64,000 bases of DNA from an uncultured bacterium (GTDB lineage: Bacteria; Cyanobacteriota; Vampirovibrionia; Gastranaerophilales; Gastranaerophilaceae): the NCBI GenBank assembly GCA_902797965.1, contig CADBUY010000001.1:124001-188000 (forward strand). Reading direction: 5' to 3'. Below the pieces are notes generated by a model that saw only the letters and a program-made list of their open reading frames with translations, was not told the origin of the DNA and searched no databases. Shown one piece after another: positions 24,556-32,028 of the stretch (position 1 is the first letter of the stretch; each line of letters begins with the position of its first letter). Made by a program: the position numbers and the translations under genes.

Positions 24556-25866
24556 ATGAAAAGGGAAGCTATAAATCAACTTATCGAATGGAAAAATAGT
24601 AAACGCAGAAAACCGCTAATTTTACAAGGAGCAAGGCAGGTCGGTAAAACATGGTTGATGCAGGAATTTGGCAAAACACATTACAAAAAAACTGCTTATG
24701 TTACATTTGACCGTAATGAAAATTTACAGAAAGCTTTTACTGATTATACAAATGTTAAAGAACTCTTGACTAAAATTGAGATTGAAGCTCAAACTAAAGT
24801 TACGGCTGATGACACATTGATTATATTTGATGAGATTCAAGAATGTCCTGATGCAATAACTTCTCTTAAATATTTTCAAGAAAAAATGCCAGAATTACAT
24901 ATCATTGTTGCAGGAAGTCTTTTAGGATTATCACATCATAACGGAACAGGATTTCCAGTTGGTAAAGTTAATTTTATGACACTCTATCCAATGAGTTTTA
25001 AGGAATTTCTAAATGCTAATGGTGAAGAATTATTGGTAGAAGCGATAAATGAAAATAAATTTGATACAATAAGTACATTTTCGTCAAAACTCATTAATTA
25101 TCTAAGATACTACTATTTTGTTGGAGGAATGCCCGAGGTTGTTCAGGCATTTGTTGAAAACAGAGATTTTAATGAGGTCAGAAAAATACAAGAAGAAATA
25201 ATATCCTCATACAACAGTGATTTTTCAAAACACACTGATTCTAATACCGCAGAACGAATTAAAATGGTATGGGATTCTATATCATCTCAGCTTGCAAAAG
25301 AAAATAAAAAATTTATATACAATGCAATAAAAAATGGAGCGAGGGCAAAGGAATTTGAAATAGCACTTGCTTGGCTGAGAGATAGTGGTCTTGTTTATAA
25401 AGTTACAAGGATTTCTAAACCAAATTTGCCTATAAAATCATATGAAGATATTGATGTGTTTAAATTGTATGTTCTTGATGTAGGAATTTTATGTGCCCTG
25501 TCAAAACTACCTGCAAAAGCAATTTTGGAAGATAATAGAATTTTTACGGAGTTTAAAGGTTCTTTAACAGAACAATATGTATTACAGCAGCTAAAAATAA
25601 ATTTATCGGATATTCATTACTGGACAAGCAAATCTTATGTAGCAGAAGTTGATTTTGTTACACAAATTGAAGACTATGTAGTTCCTATTGAAGTCAAAGC
25701 AACAACTAATTTGAAAGCAAAAAGTTTACAACAATATATTAAAGATTATTCTCCGCAAAAAGCTATAAGAACATCATTATCAGACTACAAAATAAATGAA
25801 AACGGATTGTATGATATACCTCTATATGTAATTGAAAATATCAGTACTCATTTATTAGGGAATTAA
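24556..25866 (+). CDS. AAA ATPase with DUF4143 nuclease-like C-terminus
   Basis: The 436-residue protein belongs to the common AAA/DUF4143 family. Walker A is GARQVGKT (25-32), Walker B is TLIIFDEIQE, and the C-terminal region AEVDFVTQIEDYVVPIEVKA carries the D...ExK pattern of a PD-(D/E)xK fold. The family is abundant in gut bacteria, often with variable promoters, and its role is unknown; links to defence or toxin-like functions have been proposed. The gene has its own strong promoter with three 33-bp-spaced repeats immediately upstream, so it is separately regulated from the tandem AAA+ gene. No ribosome-binding site beyond GCGAAGGC is evident. Confidence 0.9.
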   Translation: MKREAINQLIEWKNSKRRKPLILQGARQVGKTWLMQEFGKTHYKKTAYVTFDRNENLQKAFTDYTNVKELLTKIEIEAQTKVTADDTLIIFDEIQECPDAITSLKYFQEKMPELHIIVAGSLLGLSHHNGTGFPVGKVNFMTLYPMSFKEFLNANGEELLVEAINENKFDTISTFSSKLINYLRYYYFVGGMPEVVQAFVENRDFNEVRKIQEEIISSYNSDFSKHTDSNTAERIKMVWDSISSQLAKENKKFIYNAIKNGARAKEFEIALAWLRDSGLVYKVTRISKPNLPIKSYEDIDVFKLYVLDVGILCALSKLPAKAILEDNRIFTEFKGSLTEQYVLQQLKINLSDIHYWTSKSYVAEVDFVTQIEDYVVPIEVKATTNLKAKSLQQYIKDYSPQKAIRTSLSDYKINENGLYDIPLYVIENISTHLLGN

Positions 25867-25874
25867 TATTCTAT

Positions 25875-26186
25875 TTAGTTATAAATATTATCAGTGAAAC
25901 TTGGTTCTTCATCGTAGAATTTTACATTAATCTTTAAATGCCTATCTCCTAAGTCCTCTCCCATAACTAAAGCCATTTTTGAATGAATATTTCCTGTTTC
26001 ATCCGTATCTAAAACATTCATTACGGATTTTATGTTAGTTATTCCGTAAGATAAGTCATAGAGGTCTGATACACACTCAATAACAACATATTTTGTCTGT
26101 TTTGCTAGACTTTTCGCTACCTCTAACAATTCTTGTTCTGATTCTTCTGTCAATCCGTCAATAATTACGTATTCTGCAAGTAACAT
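25875..26186 (-). CDS. 103-residue hypothetical protein
   Basis: A soluble, acidic protein (MLLAEYVIIDGLTEESEQEL...) alternating predicted strands and helices, with no motif I can name. The minus strand provides AAAAGGAGAAAAATT before the ATG, so expression is likely. It lies back to back with the 70-residue gene at 26268-26480 on the same strand, 81 bases apart, and the two may be cotranscribed from the region left of the resolvase promoter. Function unknown. Confidence 0.55.
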   Translation of the reverse strand: MLLAEYVIIDGLTEESEQELLEVAKSLAKQTKYVVIECVSDLYDLSYGITNIKSVMNVLDTDETGNIHSKMALVMGEDLGDRHLKINVKFYDEEPSFTDNIYN

Positions 26187-26267
26187 AATTTTTCTCCTTT
26201 TTATTTAATATAAAAATTGGGGTAAATATTTTGAGAAAAAATTTTAAAAGGAAATGCAGAACGAAAG

Positions 26268-26480
26268 TTAATATATTATCTCCGTTATTAATTTTTGTGG
26301 AATATAAGAACATTTTTTACTTTTGCTTTTTAGTAAATTTTCTTTTTGTTCCTTTAGTTCGGTAAGTTTTTTGAGGTGTTTTAATTCTTCTTCAACCTTA
26401 ATGCAGTCAATATGACGAAGTTCCATTAAATGACGTGCGTCTTCATAAGCCATTTCGCTGTATATTAATTCTAATTCCAT
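26268..26480 (-). CDS. 70-residue coiled-coil hypothetical protein
   Basis: A short protein of alternating Glu, Lys and Leu (YEDARHLMELRHIDCIKVEE, then LKHLKKLTELKEQKENLL) that is predicted to be one long helix or a coiled coil. An excellent AAAGGAGGGCTT lies directly before the ATG on the minus strand. It diverges from the resolvase gene, with the res-like region between them. No function can be assigned. Confidence 0.55.
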   Translation of the reverse strand: MELELIYSEMAYEDARHLMELRHIDCIKVEEELKHLKKLTELKEQKENLLKSKSKKCSYIPQKLITEIIY

Positions 26481-26532
26481 AAGCCCTCCTTTATTTTAAT
26501 TAAAAAATCTAAAGAAAATCCGCAAATCATTC

Positions 26533-26692
26533 TTCGTAAAAGCGTACCTTTATAAACATTAAATTTTTACCCCTAAAATTATTCGTAAAGTTTAAAAACG
26601 TAAGTTTACAAATATTCATAAAGAGACTTGAGATTTACGAATAGCGCGTTATACTTGAGACGCAAGCAATAAAAAGAGTAAAACTCAAGTAT
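26533..26692. promoter_or_regulatory. Candidate res/operator region of serine resolvase
   Basis: This 160-base gap upstream of the resolvase contains repeated ATTCGTAAA words: TTCGTAAA at 26533, ATTCGTAAA at 26581, ATTCATAAA at 26614 and the inverted TTTACGAAT at 26634. A second inverted repeat, ATACTTGAG (26651-26659) and CTCAAGTAT (26684-26692), spans the promoter and first codon. The promoter TTGAGA (26628)/TATACT (26650) lies in the middle. Multiple inverted subsites next to a resolvase gene are what a res site looks like. Confidence 0.5.
26647..26670 (+). promoter_or_regulatory. Shared promoter element, copy 2 (resolvase operon)
   Basis: CGTTATACTTGAG, four variable bases, then AAGCAAT, matching the element at 22216-22239. 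The TATACT box is at 26650-26655 with a TTGAGA -35 box 16 bases upstream. Confidence 0.55.
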
Positions 26693-26702
26693 GGAGACAA
26701 TC

Positions 26703-27317
26703 TTGGCTAATACAAACACAAAAACTTTTGGATATTGTAGAGTATCCACTACTGACCAAAACGAAGACAGACAGCTTGAAGCTATGTTGGATATGGGAAT
26801 TAACGAAAGAGATATTTTTGTTGATAAATGCAGCGGTAAAAACTTTGATAGACCGCAGTATCAAGCTCTAAAGGTTCAACTTAGAGAAGGAGATGTCCTT
26901 GTAATTAAGTCCATTGACCGTCTTGGCAGAAACTACAAACAAATATGTGAAGAATGGCGTGAAATAGTCAAAGATATTAAAGCTCATATTAGAGTAATTG
27001 ATATGCCGATACTTGATACAACAAAAACAGATGGGCTTATCGGCGAAGTAATTTCTGATATCGTCTTGCAACTTCTTAGCTATGTAGCGGAACAAGAAAG
27101 AACCTTTATTAAACAAAGACAAGCAGAAGGAATTAAGATTGCAAAAGAAAAAGGTAAACATCTTGGCAGACCAAAGATAAAATATCCTGAAAATTGGAAT
27201 GAAGTATATAAAATTTGGTCAGAAGGTTCTATTACGGCAAGAAAAGCTATGGCAGAACTAAAATTAAAGCCAACTTCTTTCTATAAATTAGTAAAAATGT
27301 ATAAAGAAAATTTATAG
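26703..27317 (+). CDS. Small serine resolvase/invertase
   Basis: About 204 residues with a complete resolvase catalytic domain (KTFGYCRVSTTDQNEDRQLE with the nucleophilic Ser in CRVST, then VLVIKSIDRLGRNYKQI and the E helix YVAEQERTFIKQRQAEGI) and a C-terminal helix-turn-helix (SITARKAMAELKLKPTSFYK). It matches the Tn3-resolvase/invertase branch. I prefer the TTG at 26703, which has GGAG seven bases upstream; the in-frame ATG at 26691 is buried in the inverted repeat and has no Shine-Dalgarno sequence. It may resolve element multimers or invert DNA at the res-like region 26533-26692. The truncated WYL regulator follows eight bases later. Confidence 0.88.
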   Translation: MANTNTKTFGYCRVSTTDQNEDRQLEAMLDMGINERDIFVDKCSGKNFDRPQYQALKVQLREGDVLVIKSIDRLGRNYKQICEEWREIVKDIKAHIRVIDMPILDTTKTDGLIGEVISDIVLQLLSYVAEQERTFIKQRQAEGIKIAKEKGKHLGRPKIKYPENWNEVYKIWSEGSITARKAMAELKLKPTSFYKLVKMYKENL

Positions 27318-27324
27318 GTGGAAA

Positions 27325-27675
27325 ATGAGTGATACAATCAGATATTCAAGAATGACCGATTTCATGCAATTGTTGCACATGTTACTTGCGGAACCGAGAG
27401 GTATCTGCATTAAAGATATTTATATTGAATTTAACGTGTGTGTCCGCACAGCCCAAAGAATGATATCCGCAATAAGAGATGCATTTCCGCAAGTTGATGT
27501 AGTAAACGAAGGCTCAAAAATCAAACGCTGGGGATTTATTAATTATTCTATGAAAGAGCTCGTTGAATTCACCGACTCCGAAATCTCCGCTATCCAAACC
27601 CTAAAATCAAACTCAACCCCTGAACTTGGTTCTATACTTTATAAGATGAAAATCCTAAGTCAGAAAAAATGCTAG
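27325..27675 (+). CDS. Truncated WYL-family regulator (HTH half only)
   Basis: The 116-residue protein keeps the winged HTH of WYL regulators (ICIKDIYIEFNVCVRTAQRM, then AIRDAFPQVDVVNEGSKIKR-WGF) and is clearly related to the N-terminus of the regulator at 13632-14675, but ends where that protein enters the linker to its WYL domain. No WYL sequence follows in any frame before hsdM. It could be a decayed gene or a functional DNA-binding-only version. It starts eight bases after the resolvase stop with GGTGGAAA in front. The next gene downstream, hsdM, has the same operator-like dyad that precedes the operon of the full-length regulator. Confidence 0.7.
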   Translation: MSDTIRYSRMTDFMQLLHMLLAEPRGICIKDIYIEFNVCVRTAQRMISAIRDAFPQVDVVNEGSKIKRWGFINYSMKELVEFTDSEISAIQTLKSNSTPELGSILYKMKILSQKKC

Positions 27676-27757
27676 CACCAAAATCCCCCAAGCCTAAACT
27701 GCTTATTTTACTATCTTTTAACGTTTTAATTTTGCAAAATTTATAAATCATTAGCTA

Positions 27758-27791
27758 TATGTCCACATGTGACATAGGGATTTTGTATACT
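27758..27791 (+). promoter_or_regulatory. Operator-like dyad plus -10 box, copy 2 (upstream of hsdM)
   Basis: TATGTC (27758-27763) and GACATA (27771-27776) form an inverted repeat around seven bases, with an internal CACATGTG palindrome, over the -35 position of a promoter with TATACT at 27786-27791. Layout and spacing equal those at 12195-12227: GACA begins exactly 15 bases before TATACTTAAA in both. The hsdM start follows 71 bases downstream of the -10 box. Confidence 0.6.
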
Positions 27792-27862
27792 TAAATCATA
27801 CAGCTTTACATGTAAGCAAAAATTAGGTGAACATGGTAAAATAAATCTATGCAGGAGGTTGT

Positions 27863-29590
27863 ATGAGCTTAACATCTAATATTAATGAAAAAGCCAATCT
27901 TATTTGGGCTATTGCTGATAAATTAACAGGGGTATATAAACCGCACGAATACGGAAAAGTAATTCTTCCTTTAACTGTTATAAGAAGGTTTGATTGTATC
28001 TTGGCTGATACAAAGCAGGCTGTTTTGGATAAACACAACTCTATGGCTGAAGATTTTCCTATGCGTGAACAGTTTTTGAAGAAAGCGTCAGGTTATGAAT
28101 TTTATAATACAAGCAAATACACTTTTGAAAGTTTATTAGATGATGCTAACAACATTGAGGCTAATTTTAAAAACTACTTAAACGGTTTTTCAGAAAATGT
28201 AAGACAGATTATTGAAAAGTTTGATTTTAATAACGAAATAACGCGTTTGGCTGATAAAAACCTTCTTTATATTGTTATTCAGGAATTTACAACTCCTAAA
28301 GCAGATTTACACCCTGATAAAATCTCTAATTTAGAGATGGGTTATATCTTTGAAGAGATTATCCGCAGATTTTCAGAAGCTCATAACGAAGATGCAGGAC
28401 AGCACTACACTCCAAGAGAAGTTATAGAACTTATGGTAAACATTTTGTTTACGAATGATAATGACATTTTAACAAGTAATGTTGCTAAGACTATTTATGA
28501 CCCTGCTTGTGGAACAGGGGGGATGCTATCGGTTGCAGAAGATTATTTGAAAAAGTTAAATAGTTCAGCAACATTGTTACCATTCGGACAGGAAATCAAT
28601 GACGAAACGTTTGCTATTTGTAAAGCGGATATGCTTATTAAAGGCAATGATGCTGATAAAATCCGCAATGGTAATACATTGTCTGATGACAACTTTAAGA
28701 ACGAAAAATTTGACTATATACTTTCAAATCCACCATTTGGCAGAGAATGGAAAAACGATAAAAAAGCTGTTGAAGATGAGGCAAAATTAGGTGAGGGCGG
28801 AAGATTTGGTGCAGGACTTCCTGCTGTTGGTGATGGTCAAATGCTTTTCTTGCAAACGGCTATTCATAAAATGAAAGATATTACACAGGGTGGAAGTAAA
28901 ATTGCCATTATTCATAACGGCTCACCACTATTTACTGGTGATGCTGATTCAGGCCCATCTAATATCAGAAAGTATATTTTGGAACATGATTTACTTGAAG
29001 CTATTATTGCTTTACCGAATGACATTTTTTACAATACAGGCATAGCAACGTATATTTGGGTACTTTCTAACAAGAAAGAAAATCGCAGAAAAGGTAAAGT
29101 TCAACTGATTAATGCAAACAATATGTTTGAAAAACGCCGTAAATCTTTGGGTAACAAGAGAAATGATATTCCAAAGCATTATATAGATGAGATTACAAGA
29201 ATCTATGCTGATTTTACTCAAAATGAAGTTAGTAAAATCTTTGATACGGAAGATTTTGGGTATTCAAAAATCGTTGTTGAACGACCTGAAAAAGATGAAA
29301 ACGGCAACCCTGTGTTAAAGAGCGGTAAGCCTGTCGCAGATACTTCTTTAAGAGATACAGAAAATGTACCTTTAAAAGAGGATATTCAAGAATACTTCAA
29401 ACGAGAAGTTCTTCCTTATGCTCCTGATGCATGGATAGATGAGAAGAAAACTAAGGTCGGTTATGAAATACCGTTTACAAGATATTTCTACAAATACGTT
29501 CCGCCAAAACCTTCTGAGGATATTATGGCAGAGATAAAAGAACTTGAAAAATCTCTTGACGGAGTGTTAGAGGGGATATTTAATGACTAA
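27863..29590 (+). CDS. hsdM: Type I restriction-modification system methyltransferase subunit
   Basis: The 575-residue protein has the HsdM N-terminal domain (residues about 1-150) and an N6-adenine methyltransferase domain with SAM-binding DPACGTGG at 213-220 and catalytic NPPF at 289-292 (ILSNPPFGREW). Late residues YFKREVLPYAPDAWIDEKKT and VGYEIPFTRYFYKYVPP are typical of this subfamily. In complex with HsdS it methylates a bipartite site. GCAGGAGGTTGT precedes the ATG. It is the first gene of a twelve-gene operon and is overlapped at its 3' end by the RhuM-Fic gene. A dyad-controlled promoter at 27758-27791 should drive the operon. Confidence 0.96.
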   Translation: MSLTSNINEKANLIWAIADKLTGVYKPHEYGKVILPLTVIRRFDCILADTKQAVLDKHNSMAEDFPMREQFLKKASGYEFYNTSKYTFESLLDDANNIEANFKNYLNGFSENVRQIIEKFDFNNEITRLADKNLLYIVIQEFTTPKADLHPDKISNLEMGYIFEEIIRRFSEAHNEDAGQHYTPREVIELMVNILFTNDNDILTSNVAKTIYDPACGTGGMLSVAEDYLKKLNSSATLLPFGQEINDETFAICKADMLIKGNDADKIRNGNTLSDDNFKNEKFDYILSNPPFGREWKNDKKAVEDEAKLGEGGRFGAGLPAVGDGQMLFLQTAIHKMKDITQGGSKIAIIHNGSPLFTGDADSGPSNIRKYILEHDLLEAIIALPNDIFYNTGIATYIWVLSNKKENRRKGKVQLINANNMFEKRRKSLGNKRNDIPKHYIDEITRIYADFTQNEVSKIFDTEDFGYSKIVVERPEKDENGNPVLKSGKPVADTSLRDTENVPLKEDIQEYFKREVLPYAPDAWIDEKKTKVGYEIPFTRYFYKYVPPKPSEDIMAEIKELEKSLDGVLEGIFND

Positions 29591-30590
29591 AACCGAAGAT
29601 TTATCAAAAGGCGAAATCATAATATATGAAAGCGACGGCAAAAGCAGTCTTGAAGTAATTCAGCAAGATAATACTTTGTGGCTTAGTGCTGAAAAAATTG
29701 GTAAATTGTTTGGAAAAGACAGATCTAATATTCAACGCCATATTGCTAAAATCTATCGTGAACAAGAATTGGATGAAAATTCAACTTGTGCATTTTTTGC
29801 ACAAGTTCAAAAAGAAGGTAAGAGAACTGTTTCAAGAAATATTCCTTACTATAACTTAGATGTTATTTTAGCTGTAGGGTATAGAGTAACTTCTAAAACA
29901 GCGACAGAATTTAGAAAATGGGCAACCAATGTATTACATAAATACGTTCTTGAGGGTTATGCAATCAATGAACATAAACTAAAACAGGAGCAAGACAAGG
30001 TTAAAACTCTGCAAGATACGATAAAACTTCTTTCAAGGAGTTTGGAATATCAGGTTCAATCGTTAGACGAAGCAAAAGATGTTGCAAAACTTATGGATAA
30101 TTTTGCAGGCGGACTTGATTTATTGGATAACTACGACCATAAAAAACTTGATTCTAAAGGTGTTACAACAAAGGAAGCCGTAAGAATTGAAGAACAGGAG
30201 TTTTTGACAGTCATTGATAAAATGAAGTCAGAGTTTGCGTCAGACGTTTTTGCAACTCCAAAGGATGAGAGTTTTTCAAGTTCGGTTAATCAGATTTATC
30301 AAACCTTTGACGGCAAAGAACTTTATCCGACACTAGAAGAAAAAGCGGCAACGCTTTTATATCTGATAGTAAAAAATCACAGTTTCGCAGACGGAAACAA
30401 ACGTATCGGTGCAAGTTGTTTTTTGTATTTCTTAAATAGAAATAATATTTTGTATCGAGGGGGCAAGCCGATAATAGATAATTCAGCCCTGTTTGCACTA
30501 ACGCTACTTATTGCAACATCAAAACCTGAAGAAATGGAAACAGTAAAACAGATTGTTTTGAGTATTCTAAATCGTGGAGGTGAGGGGTAA
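29583..30590 (+). CDS. RhuM-like protein with Fic/Doc domain
   Basis: The 335-residue protein starts with a RhuM-type region (SLEVIQQDNTLWLSAEKIGK, then IPYYNLDVILAVGYRVTSKT), continues through a coiled coil, and ends with a Fic/Doc domain whose signature HSFADGNKRIGASCFLYFL starts at about His266. The HxFxDGNKR core is complete, so AMPylation or another nucleotidyl/phosphate transfer to a protein target is possible. RhuM-Fic proteins are frequently embedded in type I restriction operons. Its ATG overlaps hsdM by eight bases, and the next gene begins directly after its stop, so it is translated as part of the RM operon. Whether it is a toxin or a regulator of restriction is unknown. Confidence 0.88.
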   Translation: MTKTEDLSKGEIIIYESDGKSSLEVIQQDNTLWLSAEKIGKLFGKDRSNIQRHIAKIYREQELDENSTCAFFAQVQKEGKRTVSRNIPYYNLDVILAVGYRVTSKTATEFRKWATNVLHKYVLEGYAINEHKLKQEQDKVKTLQDTIKLLSRSLEYQVQSLDEAKDVAKLMDNFAGGLDLLDNYDHKKLDSKGVTTKEAVRIEEQEFLTVIDKMKSEFASDVFATPKDESFSSSVNQIYQTFDGKELYPTLEEKAATLLYLIVKNHSFADGNKRIGASCFLYFLNRNNILYRGGKPIIDNSALFALTLLIATSKPEEMETVKQIVLSILNRGGEG

Positions 30591-31316
30591 ATGCCGAATA
30601 ATGAAAGGTTAAATACGTCTAAACATTTAATTGCTTATCTTGATATTTTAGGTGGAAAGAAGATGATTCTTGAAGATAATTTAGATAACAAATTAAATGA
30701 TGTAAATGAGATATATACTTGTACTAAAAATATTATTGAAACAGCCAAACAAGGTTTACCTTGTGTATTAGATTGGAAAATATTTTCTGATAACATTCTT
30801 TTGACGTTAAAACCTGAAATAAACGATAATGAAGTAAATGATAGAGCAATTTGTAATTTTATAGCGGTACTAGCCTTTATTCAAATGAAAGCATTAGAAA
30901 GGAACATCCTTTTACGAGGTGGGGTTACAGTAGGCGAAATTTATTCAAACGAAACATTTGCATGGGGTAAAGGTTTGTTAAAAGTAATAGATTTAGAAGA
31001 AAATAAAGCAGAATTCCCTCGTATAATAATTGATGATGAAGCCAAAATGGCTATAGATACTGTTATAAGTAGAAATACTGATAAAACATTCAATATTGGT
31101 ATAGATATGGATGGCTGGTTATTTGTTGATTATTTATTGCATTGGGGGTATGCTCATATTCCACAAATTCAAAAACACTTAAATTTCGTTAATGGTGAAT
31201 TATTAAAAAATCAAAGAAATACAAATGTAATGCAAAAACTCTTATGGCATAACAATTATTGTCTTACATATTTGAATAAAGTTGCCCAATTTCAATATGG
31301 AGGTGTAAATGGATAA
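30591..31316 (+). CDS. Class III nucleotide cyclase-like protein 1
   Basis: The 241-residue protein has the strand-loop signatures of a class III cyclase-like fold: HLIAYLDILGGKK with Asp18, WKIFSDNILL with Asp67, and LLRGGVTVGEI followed by WGKGLLKVIDLEENKAEFPR-III. The two aspartates occupy the places of the metal-binding residues of adenylate/guanylate cyclases, although the usual flanking residues differ, so activity and product are open. Its C-terminal region (LWHNNYCLTYLNKVAQF) is shared with its tandem paralogue. A GGAGGTGAGGGGTAA precedes the ATG. It lies between the RhuM-Fic gene and hsdS in the type I RM operon, an unusual position for a signalling enzyme. The fold call is by eye and needs structure prediction. 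Confidence 0.6.
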   Translation: MPNNERLNTSKHLIAYLDILGGKKMILEDNLDNKLNDVNEIYTCTKNIIETAKQGLPCVLDWKIFSDNILLTLKPEINDNEVNDRAICNFIAVLAFIQMKALERNILLRGGVTVGEIYSNETFAWGKGLLKVIDLEENKAEFPRIIIDDEAKMAIDTVISRNTDKTFNIGIDMDGWLFVDYLLHWGYAHIPQIQKHLNFVNGELLKNQRNTNVMQKLLWHNNYCLTYLNKVAQFQYGGVNG

Positions 31317-32028
31317 CAATAATGAGCTTAAAACCGAAAACTATTATTTAGCTTACCTTGATATTTTAGGTACAAAAGATATTGTTTCAAAAGATACGGA
31401 TGATAAGTATTTGCATAAATTAGATAAAATATATAAGAAAGCAATAAATGATAAAAAGTTTATAAATGAACATAACAATAAAGATATTTTTGCAAAAATT
31501 TTTTCTGACAATATTCTTTTAGGTATAAAACTGCACAAGGATGAAAAATTTAATAAACCAAAATTGGAAAAGTTAATCAATTTAGCAGGTTTAATACAAT
31601 TAAATACATTAAAAGAAGGATACTTATTACGAGGAGCAATTGTAAGAGGTGATTTTTGTGATACAGGAATTTTTGTACATGGAAAAGCATTAATTGAAGC
31701 AGTAAACTTGGAAGAACATGTTGCAATATATCCGAGAATAATAATTCAGAGAAAAAATGTTTTTTTGACGAATCCTGCATATATAACAAGAGATAGTGAT
31801 GATTATTATTATGTAAACAGTTATTTCTTTAGCTATGAGAAAAATTTTGGAATATTCAGAAATAAGTTACTTGCGAACTTAAAGAAAGAAAAAAACGAAA
31901 AAGTAAAACAAAAAATTATGTGGTTCATAAATTATCATAATGATTATTTTAAAAATAATCCTGTTGACAATATTCCAGATACAATACCCAAAATTACATT
32001 AGAGGATATATTAGATGCTACAAAGTGA
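31309..32028 (+). CDS. Class III nucleotide cyclase-like protein 2
   Basis: This 239-residue paralogue of the preceding protein keeps the same framework at the same positions: YLAYLDILGTKD with Asp18, AKIFSDNILLG with Asp67, LLRGAIVRGDF and HGKALIEAVNLEEHVAIYPR, ending with IMWFINYHNDYFK. Pairwise identity is moderate, so the duplication is old, and conservation of both aspartates in both copies argues for retained function, perhaps as a heterodimer (class III cyclases place the active site between two chains). Its ATG overlaps the first gene by eight bases with GGAGGTGTAA in front, and hsdS overlaps its 3' end by 14 bases. The pair is therefore tightly coupled. Confidence 0.6.
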   Translation: MDNNNELKTENYYLAYLDILGTKDIVSKDTDDKYLHKLDKIYKKAINDKKFINEHNNKDIFAKIFSDNILLGIKLHKDEKFNKPKLEKLINLAGLIQLNTLKEGYLLRGAIVRGDFCDTGIFVHGKALIEAVNLEEHVAIYPRIIIQRKNVFLTNPAYITRDSDDYYYVNSYFFSYEKNFGIFRNKLLANLKKEKNEKVKQKIMWFINYHNDYFKNNPVDNIPDTIPKITLEDILDATK

